Source: Nitrosarchaeum sp.
GTDB taxonomy: Archaea; Thermoproteota; Nitrososphaeria; Nitrososphaerales; Nitrosopumilaceae
Direction of reading: 5' to 3'
DNA length: 64,000 nucleotides
Assembly: GCA_003569705.1 (NCBI GenBank)
Contig: BGOU01000010.1
Coordinates: forward strand, 62,001-126,000
The notes under the pieces: model-generated
The model's input: only the letters and a program-made list of their open reading frames with translations
Databases searched by the model: none
What the model was told of the DNA's origin: nothing
Shown: positions 53,246 through 61,135 of the stretch, one piece after another
Position numbering within the stretch: position 1 is the stretch's first letter
Layout: each line of letters opens with the position of its first letter
Translations under genes and position numbers: made by a program

Positions 53246-53347
53246 TTAATCTATTCTGTCTCTTAGTTGATGGCAATCACATATGCAGCCTTTTTGACAT
53301 TTCATTCTTTTGCAATCTGAACATGTTTTTTTGTTCCAAAAAGACAT
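53246..53347 (-). CDS. 33-residue CxCDCH zinc peptide
   Basis: MSFWNKKTCSDCKRMKCQKGC is followed by ICDCHQ. The pattern C-x2-C-x5-C-x3-C-x-C-x-C-H recurs in the plus-strand gene at 53791-53919 (CLDCKKHRC...CQCDCH) and in looser form (CFCKCH) at 54095-54217. Three related peptides within 1 kb form a small family. They could bind one or more zinc ions; the role is unknown. Confidence 0.6.
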   Translation of the reverse strand: MSFWNKKTCSDCKRMKCQKGCICDCHQLRDRID

Positions 53348-53357
53348 TATCTCTATC

Positions 53358-53792
53358 CTATTTTGATTTTTGTTTTTTATTCATCTTAAATTCTTGCGAT
53401 TTTTGTCTTTTTCTTTGTTGTTCTAAATTCATAATCAGATAAGTTTTTCCTGCTTCACACAGTTTCATTTCACCAGTAAATTCATCATGTATTGATTCCA
53501 AATCACCATCTGTCAAAAGTCCACCTACAATTTCCCATGCTTTGTCTTCTGGTATTTCAAATTTGTAAGACAGTGTTGAAACTTTGGTATAGTAACCATT
53601 TCTTGAATTACGTAAAATAAAATCTTTAATTCTATCTTCAGTTGATTGTGTTTTTGGCCGTGATGATCTGTCTCCGGTTCTTCTAAACGGTCTCCTGTTT
53701 TCTGGCAATGTTTTTTTATGATTTGCTGCTATTTTAGGACTTGGAACAAAAAACCTAAAGACTTTTTGAATCCAATTTTTATTGATTTTCAT
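53358..53792 (-). CDS. Basic protein with winged-helix-like domain
   Basis: Starting at ATG 53792 the protein has 144 residues. The first 55 are very basic (arginine/lysine-rich). Residues about 60-125 resemble a winged helix: TEDRIKDFILRNSRNGYYTK, KFEIPEDKAWEIVGGLL and DGDLESIHDEFTG. The lysine-rich tail ends in KKQKSK. It probably binds DNA or RNA. Its ATG overlaps the ATG of the divergent gene at 53791 on the palindrome CATG. Confidence 0.65.
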   Translation of the reverse strand: MKINKNWIQKVFRFFVPSPKIAANHKKTLPENRRPFRRTGDRSSRPKTQSTEDRIKDFILRNSRNGYYTKVSTLSYKFEIPEDKAWEIVGGLLTDGDLESIHDEFTGEMKLCEAGKTYLIMNLEQQRKRQKSQEFKMNKKQKSK

Positions 53793-53919
53793 GAGCGAAA
53801 AGGCACGAAGAATTGAGGAACTAAGAATGAAAACCGGCAGAAGCAAGCGTTGCCTTGATTGTAAAAAACACCGATGTATTCTTGATAGTTGTCAATGCGA
53901 CTGTCATTTGAAAAGCTAA
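53791..53919 (+). CDS. 42-residue CxCDCH zinc peptide
   Basis: MSEKARRIEELRMKTGRSKR is followed by CLDCKKHRCILDSCQCDCH. The last segment is the same cysteine pattern as in the peptide at 53246-53347. The ATG overlaps that of the divergent basic gene on CATG. It is one of the clearest members of the local CxCxCH family. Confidence 0.6.
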   Translation: MSEKARRIEELRMKTGRSKRCLDCKKHRCILDSCQCDCHLKS

Positions 53920-54094
53920 CTGGTGTCAAAGACCTGTGTATCAAACCTGAATGACGAGCTTCACTGCTCTAGTCTGAAAGAGGTTGTGGGTATTGGTTAT
54001 TTCCCAATCTAGCCAATTAGCAACTAGTATCACGCTTTTCACCAATAAAGAGTTTAGACTTTGAATTAGTTCCTGTTTTAACTTGTTTAGATAG

Positions 54095-54217
54095 TTAGAA
54101 TGACTTGGAGTCCATTTTCCTTGAATCAGCCATGATGATTTTATGACACTTGCAAAAGCAATTAGCATGAATCATATCGTGAGCATTTCTATATTCACAC
54201 TCTTTGGTATGTTCCAT
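54095..54217 (-). CDS. 40-residue CxCKCH peptide
   Basis: The frame gives MEHTKECEYRNAHDMIHANC and FCKCHKIIMADSRK. The CFCKCH end and the spaced Cys/His residues fit the local zinc-peptide family (53246, 53791), though the match is weaker. The other minus-strand frame here (53941-54168) looks random. Confidence 0.45.
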   Translation of the reverse strand: MEHTKECEYRNAHDMIHANCFCKCHKIIMADSRKMDSKSF

Positions 54218-54364
54218 GTGCTAATTTATTTTGATTTTTTATACACTTAAAGATTGACTGGATATGAACAATATTTTGGCAAATGTTCATGACGATCATC
54301 CCATGTTAAATTATTTAAAAAGTGATAAATTGGAAATTTAAAGAAAAAATTATGCTTCAATTGA

Positions 54365-54418
54365 TTATTTCTTTTTTGAAGCTGATTTTTTTGCTGCTGC
54401 TTTTTTCTTTGCTGCCAT
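54365..54418 (-). CDS. 17-residue lysine/alanine-rich peptide
   Basis: MAAKKKAAAKKSASKKK is an extreme composition, similar in style to basic histone-tail-like peptides. The frame is an ATG to TAA. Such low-complexity frames can arise by chance in AT-rich DNA, so support is limited. Confidence 0.25.
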   Translation of the reverse strand: MAAKKKAAAKKSASKKK

Positions 54419-54563
54419 AATTTATGGATCCATTTTACTTGAATTTCTAACATTAATGTAAAATAATTAAACAAAATGGATATTGATCGGAACACAATTT
54501 TAGACCAATTAGAATCAAAAATTATTAAAATTCAATCAAAAATATTTTGTATTTTACCGATCA

Positions 54564-55157
54564 TTATTTTGTATTGATTGAATCAGGATCATTATTTCCT
54601 GGAAGATACCTATCTCCTAATTTTGCCTTCATTTTTTCATCAAATTCTTCTTGTAGTCTTGTCAGATAGATTTCCGCCTCTGTTTCATCCTCTGGAACTC
54701 CTGTGTTTACATTGTAATTGAAACCCGTGGCAAGATGGTAAAATTCTTCAAAGAATTCTTTACAATCTATTACATCTGCATGTGAATCAACTGATACCAC
54801 TAGACAATTACTGTCTTCTCTAAATTTTAAACACACTTCTTCATCAATCATCGTATCTACTATCACTGCCATAAGATATGGAATTGATGATTCATCCAGT
54901 TTTCTTTGATTGTCTTTAGAATTTGTTATCCATAATTCATAACCATCTGCAAGATACTCAAAAGTATTCACTAGCGTTTTTCTGATATTGCTATCTAAAT
55001 GCGCCAGTTTTGATTTCCATGATATCTCTTTATTATTTGGCTCAACATACATGATGTCAAATTTTATTTCTTCGTGAATTTGTTCATATTCCCAAACTTG
55101 CTTATTTGTCCACATGGGCGAATATTTTTCAATGAGTATTGCAGTTAATTGATCCAA
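54564..55157 (-). CDS. 197-residue hypothetical protein
   Basis: A soluble acidic protein with IDEEVCLKFREDSNCLVVSV and a later coiled LTRLQEEFDEKMKAKLGDRY. No motif is recognised. The start is an ATG/TTG at 55157. It may be specific to Thaumarchaeota. Confidence 0.65.
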   Translation of the reverse strand: MDQLTAILIEKYSPMWTNKQVWEYEQIHEEIKFDIMYVEPNNKEISWKSKLAHLDSNIRKTLVNTFEYLADGYELWITNSKDNQRKLDESSIPYLMAVIVDTMIDEEVCLKFREDSNCLVVSVDSHADVIDCKEFFEEFYHLATGFNYNVNTGVPEDETEAEIYLTRLQEEFDEKMKAKLGDRYLPGNNDPDSINTK

Positions 55158-55275
55158 TATTTTGAATCAATTAGACCACTGTTTATGCTTATCTTGCAAA
55201 ATATCCTATTTTTTTATCATGTTTTAACGTTGTTCATTAATGACATCTATTCGGTATTTTTGAATTAAATCTATT

Positions 55276-55482
55276 TTAATTTTTGATATTTGATTTAAAA
55301 AATGCCAATGTGCACTCTACAAGTTCTTTATTTGAATGCTTTTTGATTGTGTGTTTGCAGTTGGGACATGTACCTTTGTCCTCATCTGTAAAGTCCTCTC
55401 CGATTTGTTTCATACAACATTCCATTAATTCTGCAGTAGAGTGCGACTCCATAGCTAGTTTGCATGTAGGACACTCAGTCAA
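55276..55482 (-). CDS. 68-residue protein with duplicated CxxC module
   Basis: Two related segments occur: CPTCKLAMESHSTAELMECC and CPNCKHTIKKHSNKELVEC. Each has CPxCK, a histidine-serine and ELxEC, so the protein is an internal duplication that should bind two zinc ions. The start is unclear; TTG 55482 (LTECPTC) was used, and a longer frame from 55542 adds hydrophobic residues that look spurious. Confidence 0.65.
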   Translation of the reverse strand: MTECPTCKLAMESHSTAELMECCMKQIGEDFTDEDKGTCPNCKHTIKKHSNKELVECTLAFFKSNIKN

Positions 55483-55627
55483 ATTTTTTCTCCATATGAT
55501 AATTAAAACCAATATTCTGGAAACCAACTTGTAGCAAAACAAATTTCACTATAATTGAAATTAATATAATGTCACATGTCTTGTATTTTTGCATTCTAGT
55601 TTTCTATTTGCTTTATCAAAATAAGAG

Positions 55628-55708
55628 TTTCTCAATTTAAAAAAAGAATATTGATGGTAGTTTATGTTAAATATTTTAACAAACCACTATAACCACATAT
55701 TTGAGAAA
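55628..55708. repeat. Nested hairpin in the 55543-55856 spacer
   Basis: Outer arms TTTCTCAA (55628-55635) and TTGAGAAA (55701-55708) enclose an inner hairpin at 55660-55684 (GTTTATGTTAAA with TTTAACAAAC, one bulge). No gene was found in the 314-nt spacer; the structure is its only visible feature. It may be a structured RNA or a terminator. Confidence 0.4.
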
Positions 55709-55856
55709 ATATGCTTATTTCTATGCCTGTTTTACTTGATTTTATTAAAATTTTAATCAAAGATAAAGAATCTTTATGAAAAATTATTTAAAAATGATTG
55801 TTGACATCTCATCTATGTTGACTGGATATTGGATGAAACAAACAAAATGTGTTGCA

Positions 55857-56018
55857 TTATTTTTTAAACAACTCTAATTCTTCTAGGATCTTCCCCATGG
55901 AATGCTTCCATCTTCTCATTGCCTCAATATCATGCGGTCTATTGTTTTCTAATTCTTCTTTATGTTTTAGTAATTCTTGATGTCTTTTCTCATCAATTTT
56001 TTTAATCATACAATTCAT
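55857..56018 (-). CDS. 53-residue helical peptide
   Basis: The frame MNCMIKKIDEKRHQELLKHK continues as a charged helix with MRRWKHSMGKILEELELFKK. It is compact, amphipathic and without cysteines beyond one. No family is recognised. It is divergent from the metalloprotease gene at 56157. Confidence 0.55.
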   Translation of the reverse strand: MNCMIKKIDEKRHQELLKHKEELENNRPHDIEAMRRWKHSMGKILEELELFKK

Positions 56019-56156
56019 TTGTATTCCTATATTTGAATAAATTCCTCTGTTTAATTTTAATTATTTCATGCCTGCCTTTTTGTAATTTTTGGTTTTATCT
56101 AACACTAAAGTTACTACTCCATAGAAAGTTTTACTTATTGCAACAAACAAATTTCT

Positions 56157-57062
56157 TTGTTGAAATTATTACTTTTAGCTGTTCTAATAATTGGTGTTTT
56201 GGGGTATTTGCTGTATGCAAATATGTTGCCCTTTAACACTCAAAATGAACCTGAAGGATTGGTCAAATCTTCTGAAAAAGTTAAGGAATTATCTAAAGTT
56301 GCAACTAAAACTGAGCAAAAAATCATCTATTATTCAATCCAAGCAATTCCAAATCTGCCTGATACACAAATTCCATTAAATGCATTACATAAGGCACTTG
56401 ATACCTGGAAATCAGTGAATCCTAACTTGGATTTTGTAGAGTCAGATAATCCAAACATTGAGATTCGTTGGCAAGTGTATGCCTCAGAAACTCATTCTGG
56501 TCTGTCTACTTGTAATTCTGCATTGTTTGGAATTTTGAATCACTGCGTGTTGGACATTTCTCTTGGCGATAAAGACTGTAGTGGTAATTTTGTTCAAAAT
56601 GATGAAAACATGGTTTCAAACATCATGATGCATGAGATTGGACATGCACTTGGATTGGGACACAGTGCTGATAAAAATCACCTAATGTATTCAGATGAAT
56701 CACCTGTAGCTGATTTTGACTCTCATGGGTTTATTGTACCTCAAAAATTTGAAGAACTCTATGTTGGCCAAAAATCTTTACTTGATCAAGATGATGCAAT
56801 TCGAAATCAAATTGAATCATTGGATAAAAAAATTACACGTGCAAAATCACAATATAGTGAATATTATAAACAATATGAATACTATGATGGAAAAACTTTA
56901 CCTCAAGATGAATTTGAAAAATCTCAGAGAATAGTAGATAAATTAAATTCTGAATCAGATGAGATTAATTCTATGATCGATCAACAAAACCAATTAATTA
57001 AACAAAGTGACAGCATTCTAGAAATTTTAGACTGTCATCCTAATTTTGATGTTCAAAACTAG
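56157..57062 (+). CDS. Matrixin-like zinc metalloprotease, membrane-anchored
   Basis: The 301-residue protein has an N-terminal hydrophobic anchor (about 3-21), then a domain with HEIGHALGLGHS (H159, E160, H163, H169) and a following methionine turn (HLMYSD). This is the HExxHxxGxxH-plus-Met-turn of metzincins such as matrixins. Residues 215-300 form a coiled coil. The start is TTG; the anchor points to secretion or an outward-facing membrane protease. Confidence 0.85.
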   Translation: MLKLLLLAVLIIGVLGYLLYANMLPFNTQNEPEGLVKSSEKVKELSKVATKTEQKIIYYSIQAIPNLPDTQIPLNALHKALDTWKSVNPNLDFVESDNPNIEIRWQVYASETHSGLSTCNSALFGILNHCVLDISLGDKDCSGNFVQNDENMVSNIMMHEIGHALGLGHSADKNHLMYSDESPVADFDSHGFIVPQKFEELYVGQKSLLDQDDAIRNQIESLDKKITRAKSQYSEYYKQYEYYDGKTLPQDEFEKSQRIVDKLNSESDEINSMIDQQNQLIKQSDSILEILDCHPNFDVQN

Positions 57063-57109
57063 TTTTTTATTTTAAAGTGTGTTGTAAATGCAAATAGGAT
57101 AATTTTTGA

Positions 57110-57193
57110 TTATTTAATGTCGTATAACAAGACAAAGCCTACAATTAATGATACAATTGAAATCCCCATGGATATTATGAATTTTAGATTCAT
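57110..57193 (-). CDS. 27-residue single-helix membrane peptide
   Basis: The frame gives MNLKFIISMGISIVSLIVGF and a short tail, one membrane helix with a basic start. It resembles the 26-residue peptide at 35600-35680 in design. An AT-rich stretch (CTATTAATTC read on this strand) lies about 27 nt upstream. Support is moderate at best. Confidence 0.4.
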   Translation of the reverse strand: MNLKFIISMGISIVSLIVGFVLLYDIK

Positions 57194-57571
57194 AAATTAT
57201 TTTAATTTTGTCTGAATTAATAGTTTTAAAGGAAAGCAAGCAAGTTTGATATCTTTTTTGTATCCATCCCTTCATGTGATACGTCAAAGCAATCAAACAT
57301 GCAAACAGTCTTGCCTCCAATATTTTGTATGCTCTGATTTTTGAAAAATTCTTAAAATAACACGTGTCTTGTTAATTGATCAAAATGGTTTGAAAAAATG
57401 ATCCATTTCAAATTGATTTCATTTGTGCTTGAATCTATTCTTAAAAATATCGTTTAATCCAGGCATATTTTATCGCTAATGTTTGATATTTTTTAAAAAT
57501 GATATTGTTTTGTGGCTAATTTCTCTAGTGAAAAATCAATAATTTTATTCCCACACATAACAAACAATCAC
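57194..57571. other. Intergenic region, promoter only
   Basis: No convincing gene was found. The right end holds ATTTTATT (57542-57549), centred 26 nt before the ATG at 57572 and probably the promoter of that gene. Confidence 0.5.
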
Positions 57572-58111
57572 ATGAGTCAAAATAATACTATTTCCTGGTC
57601 TAAGGATAATTTTTTAGATTGGTCCAACTTTCAGGCCGAATTTAATCCTGCAGCGCTTGAAGATGTCCACAGTATAATCAAATATCGTTACACCTGGATT
57701 GTAAATTCTGATAGCGACGGTAGTCAAATTAGATTCTTTATTGAGAATATTGATCTGACTGCTGAATTTTACCCTCTGCTTTCCTGGGTAAGGCCCTCAG
57801 AAGTAACTCCTAACCTCTTAAAACATGAGCAAGGACATTTTGATCTTGCAGAATTACTTCGGCCCGAAATTACAAAACAAATTCAGAGTGTATTTGATGA
57901 AAAAAAATTTCCTACTAGAGGACAAAATCAAGAACGACAAAAACAATACGCTCGTGAAGATTCTGGTCTGATGATTGCAAAAGAACTTGAAATATTTGAA
58001 AAATATCTTTTTGAAAAACAAGAAGAATATGATAAACAAACAAACTATGGGCAAATAATAGAAAAACAACAAGAATATGACAACATGTTCAAAAAATTAC
58101 GTATTATCTGA
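57572..58111 (+). CDS. DUF922-like HExxH protein
   Basis: With the ATG at 57572 the product has 179 residues. It shows WSNFQAEFNPAA and KYRYTWIVNS early, then LLKHEQGHFDLAELLRPEI with H85, E86 and H89 of an HExxH-like zinc site. This matches the DUF922 family of putative zinc proteases as I know it. A glutamine-rich coiled C-terminus follows. There is no signal peptide, unlike many members. The start is decided by the ATTTTATT box 26 nt upstream. Confidence 0.75.
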   Translation: MSQNNTISWSKDNFLDWSNFQAEFNPAALEDVHSIIKYRYTWIVNSDSDGSQIRFFIENIDLTAEFYPLLSWVRPSEVTPNLLKHEQGHFDLAELLRPEITKQIQSVFDEKKFPTRGQNQERQKQYAREDSGLMIAKELEIFEKYLFEKQEEYDKQTNYGQIIEKQQEYDNMFKKLRII

Positions 58112-58277
58112 TGTATGTCATTATTTGAAAAATTATATTTTAAAACGTATCGTGGTGTAATTGTAAATGTTTATTTTTTAAATGTTAATTTCTTGTGGAA
58201 ATTATATGTCAAAATTAAAGTAGTTTGTTGTTACTTTGGTTAATAGGTTGAATCTTGTTTGTCTTGATTTTTTCTAC

Positions 58278-58541
58278 TTATTCTTGTCTGATCATTTTAT
58301 TTTCAGGAATTGAATTGATGTAATTCACAAGACTACGATAATATTTTAGATGAAAATCTAGGTCACTTATTTCTGTCCGTTTTAATTCTTCTAACTCTGG
58401 TCCAAAATCTCGCTTGTCTGATTGTATGTGATTTAATGTGTTTTCATTTATTTCAATCATGTGAAATAAACTGTGTAGCACTTCCCCCTTGGTTAGTGTT
58501 TTATCGCATGATCTTTGTAGTAAAGCTTCGACCCACTCCAT
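58278..58541 (-). CDS. 87-residue helical hypothetical protein
   Basis: A charged, all-helical protein (LFHMIEINENTLNHIQSDKRD, ELEELKRTEISDLDFHLKYY). No motif or metal site. It resembles small regulator-like helical bundles, but no family is recognised. Codon use matches neighbours. Confidence 0.6.
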   Translation of the reverse strand: MEWVEALLQRSCDKTLTKGEVLHSLFHMIEINENTLNHIQSDKRDFGPELEELKRTEISDLDFHLKYYRSLVNYINSIPENKMIRQE

Positions 58542-58643
58542 GATTATTATCTCAAAATTGTTATTTCTATTCCTGAATGTATCTTTTCTAACCTTTACTC
58601 TAATTTTGTTTAGTACTGTTAATTTGAAAAATATGTGCCGAGG

Positions 58644-58775
58644 CTAGTCTTTTTTTGCCTTCTTTTTTTCATCCATTATCTCTTGGTTTCTTTCAATATC
58701 TGAGTGGATGTCTACATGATCATACAACGCTTCTTTGGAGTCAAAAAGTTGCTCACAATAATAACACTGGTGCAT
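58644..58775 (-). CDS. 43-residue single C2H2 zinc finger peptide
   Basis: CYYCEQLFDSKEALYDHVDI then H gives C4-x2-C7-x12-H20-x3-H24, a perfect C2H2 finger, with a basic helical tail ending KKAKKD. It could bind DNA or RNA. A clean ATG start and in-frame stop support it. Confidence 0.7.
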   Translation of the reverse strand: MHQCYYCEQLFDSKEALYDHVDIHSDIERNQEIMDEKKKAKKD

Positions 58776-58875
58776 TTCTTTGTTACGTCGATCTCAAATT
58801 AATTACTTTCTCTATATTCATGCCTGACTGAAATACTGATGATTGTAATTATCCACAACAAGGGATGTTTGTAGC

Positions 58876-59193
58876 CTAGTGGGTTTCTAGCTCTATCTCT
58901 GTATTGCAGGATGGCAGTTTTCCTGACTCTTTTTTGAACTCTTCAATTAACTGGATTTGACGTTCTTTTGGACTATTTGTAAATTCTCGTTGATACGACT
59001 GTGTCTTTTGTTTACATTCATTTCCTTCAAATCCTGTATCTACATATTTTGTGAATGTTTCTTCCAAATTATTACTCTCCCCTATGTAGATCACATCTTT
59101 GTTTCTGTTATACAAAACATAAACGCCTGGAATTGCTTTGACAAATTTGGCACTTTCTAGCCAAACTCTCATCTTGTCTTCTAGTAATTCCAT
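58876..59193 (-). CDS. GIY-YIG-domain protein
   Basis: The 105-residue protein has PGVYVLYNRNKDVIYIGES (residues about 22-40), the GVY and YIG motifs of the GIY-YIG nuclease fold, followed by NLEETFTKYVDTG. The usual conserved Arg and Glu are not clearly placed, so nuclease activity is uncertain. A TTTAATATC box lies upstream of the ATG. Confidence 0.75.
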   Translation of the reverse strand: MELLEDKMRVWLESAKFVKAIPGVYVLYNRNKDVIYIGESNNLEETFTKYVDTGFEGNECKQKTQSYQREFTNSPKERQIQLIEEFKKESGKLPSCNTEIELETH

Positions 59194-59263
59194 AATTTAC
59201 TGTGATATTACTAGATATTAAACTGCATTGCAAAATCTCGAATAATATTAGAACCTTCATGCT

Positions 59264-59271
59264 TTTAATAT
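59264..59271 (+). promoter_or_regulatory. TATA box of the XPD/DinG-like helicase gene
   Basis: TTTAATAT is centred 25.5 nt before CTG 59293. It is part of the palindrome TTTAATATTAAA. This spacing is the reason for choosing the CTG. Confidence 0.5.
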
Positions 59272-59292
59272 TAAAGAAAAACAGATTCAATC

Positions 59293-60972
59293 CTGTCTCT
59301 TTTAGAAAAATTTCCAGAACCGTTTTCTCCACGAGATATTCAAAAAGAAATCCTATCTGAAATTGAAGAGAAATTAAAATCAGGTTACAAGAAAATTATT
59401 TTGTGTGCTCCAACTGGAGTGGGAAAATCCCTAGTGGGAGCCACTGTCTCAAGATACTTTGATAGTTCGTTTACTATAACTGCCTCAAAACATCTCCAGG
59501 ATCAATATATCAAAGATATTCCATTTCTTAAACCTGTTAAAGGAAAACAAAATTTTGCATGTCTAAAGATGATGGAATCTGAAAAAGTAGATAATTCCAG
59601 AAAAGCTATGAGATGGGGACTGACATGTGACAAAGGACAATGTCTGGAAAAAATAATCAAAAATGGTAAGGAAATAATTGAGGTTTGTAAATTCAAGCCT
59701 ACAATAAAACAAGTAGAAGATCATACTCAAGAATCTGAATCTTGCCCTTACTATCTTCAAAAATATGATGCACTTGTTTCAAAACACTCTCTTTGGAATT
59801 ATCATGCATTTTTTCAAATTATGAAATTTAACAAAAAACTTTTTGAAGATTATCTTAATAGAAAAGTCACAATATTTGATGAGGCTCATAAAATAGAAGA
59901 TCAGATAATGCAGTTTATTGGATTTGATATATTTAGTGGGCAGGTAGAAGAATGCAATCTAAATATCGACAAATATGATTTTACTGATTTGGATTCAATG
60001 ATACAACTTATTGACGACATTACATACTCTTATGCCAAAAAAATAAAAGACATCAAAGAAAGCGACTCGTACCAAAAAGAACCGGATTATGAATCAGTTA
60101 CACGACTAGAGAGGAGATATGATAGAGTAGCTCAGGCTAAAATTGATATTCTTACTGATAAGGATAATTTTGTAGTAAATGATCCTGTTCAAGATTTGAA
60201 TGGAAATTTTAGAACCATCTCTGTAAAACCTATTGATGTTTCAGCATTTGCTAATTCATTTTTTACTACTGAATATCAAATATTCATGTCTGCCACTATT
60301 GATAGATTCAGTTTTTGTGAAAATATGGGATTGAAACAAGATGATGTTGCGTTTATTGATACTCCCAAATCACCATTTCCAATTGAACATAGACAAATTG
60401 AACTTTTAAATATTAAACGGCTAAGCTATGGTTCTACCGAAGTCGATGAACTTGAAGTGATAAAAGCCATTGATAGAATAATGGATGAGCATTCTGGTGA
60501 AAGGGGTTTGATTTTAACATCATCTGTTCCGCGATGTCAAAAAATTCTGAGATATCTCTCACCAAAAAATACTAGGCGAATCAGAATTTGCCATAGCTAT
60601 AACAAAGATGGAAAAACACAAGATGAAATTATTTCAGAACATGCAGCTGATCCTACAGGCGTTTTACTTTCTTCTTCATTATGGGAAGGAGTGGACCTCA
60701 AAGATGATTTATCTCGATTTCAAATTATCGCCAAAGTTCCATATCCTAATTATAAAGAAAAAAGAACAAAAGCAAAAATGGATAAATTTCCTTTGTGGTA
60801 TACTGCTCAAACTCTTACTAAACTACTTCAGGGATTTGGGCGCTCAATTAGAAGTGAAGATGATTGGGCCAAAACATATGTGCTTGACACTGCAGTTAAC
60901 AACGTCTTTTTCAAGGCTCAGAAAATGATTCCACGTGCATACCATGATGTATTAGGTATAGAGAATCTTTAG
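59293..60972 (+). CDS. XPD/DinG-type Fe-S DNA helicase
   Basis: Reading from 59293 gives 559 residues. The Q-motif-like FPEPFSPRDIQKEILSEI lies upstream of the first usual start (TTG 59401), so that start would cut off needed sequence. Other motifs are APTGVGKS (39-46), DEAH (196-199), and C90, C112, C117, C132 and C151, which likely hold a 4Fe-4S cluster between Walker A and DEAH. The end has QGFGRSIRSEDDW. It unwinds DNA, 5'-3' in this family. No ATG, GTG or TTG is in frame after the last upstream stop, so a CTG start is proposed. Confidence 0.85.
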   Translation: MSLLEKFPEPFSPRDIQKEILSEIEEKLKSGYKKIILCAPTGVGKSLVGATVSRYFDSSFTITASKHLQDQYIKDIPFLKPVKGKQNFACLKMMESEKVDNSRKAMRWGLTCDKGQCLEKIIKNGKEIIEVCKFKPTIKQVEDHTQESESCPYYLQKYDALVSKHSLWNYHAFFQIMKFNKKLFEDYLNRKVTIFDEAHKIEDQIMQFIGFDIFSGQVEECNLNIDKYDFTDLDSMIQLIDDITYSYAKKIKDIKESDSYQKEPDYESVTRLERRYDRVAQAKIDILTDKDNFVVNDPVQDLNGNFRTISVKPIDVSAFANSFFTTEYQIFMSATIDRFSFCENMGLKQDDVAFIDTPKSPFPIEHRQIELLNIKRLSYGSTEVDELEVIKAIDRIMDEHSGERGLILTSSVPRCQKILRYLSPKNTRRIRICHSYNKDGKTQDEIISEHAADPTGVLLSSSLWEGVDLKDDLSRFQIIAKVPYPNYKEKRTKAKMDKFPLWYTAQTLTKLLQGFGRSIRSEDDWAKTYVLDTAVNNVFFKAQKMIPRAYHDVLGIENL

Positions 60973-61135
60973 TAGACAACAGTAATCCAATAACAATAAT
61001 GTAATTTTCTTTTCCTGTTATCTCTAAGTTTTATTGCTGATCGGCGATCTATAAACCTTGTGAATAATTTGATCATTACAATCTCTGTTGAGAATTGTCC
61101 AAATCCTTAATTGATTATGGATTATTTGTCGTAGC

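Noticed and set aside
53941-54168. 75-codon minus-strand frame
   Set aside because: The amino acid pattern looks random and it conflicts with the better-supported CxCKCH peptide at 54095-54217.
54247-54495. 82-codon minus-strand frame
   Set aside because: It is low-complexity, rich in Q, K and N, with no motif. It reads an alternative frame over a lysine/alanine-rich stretch.
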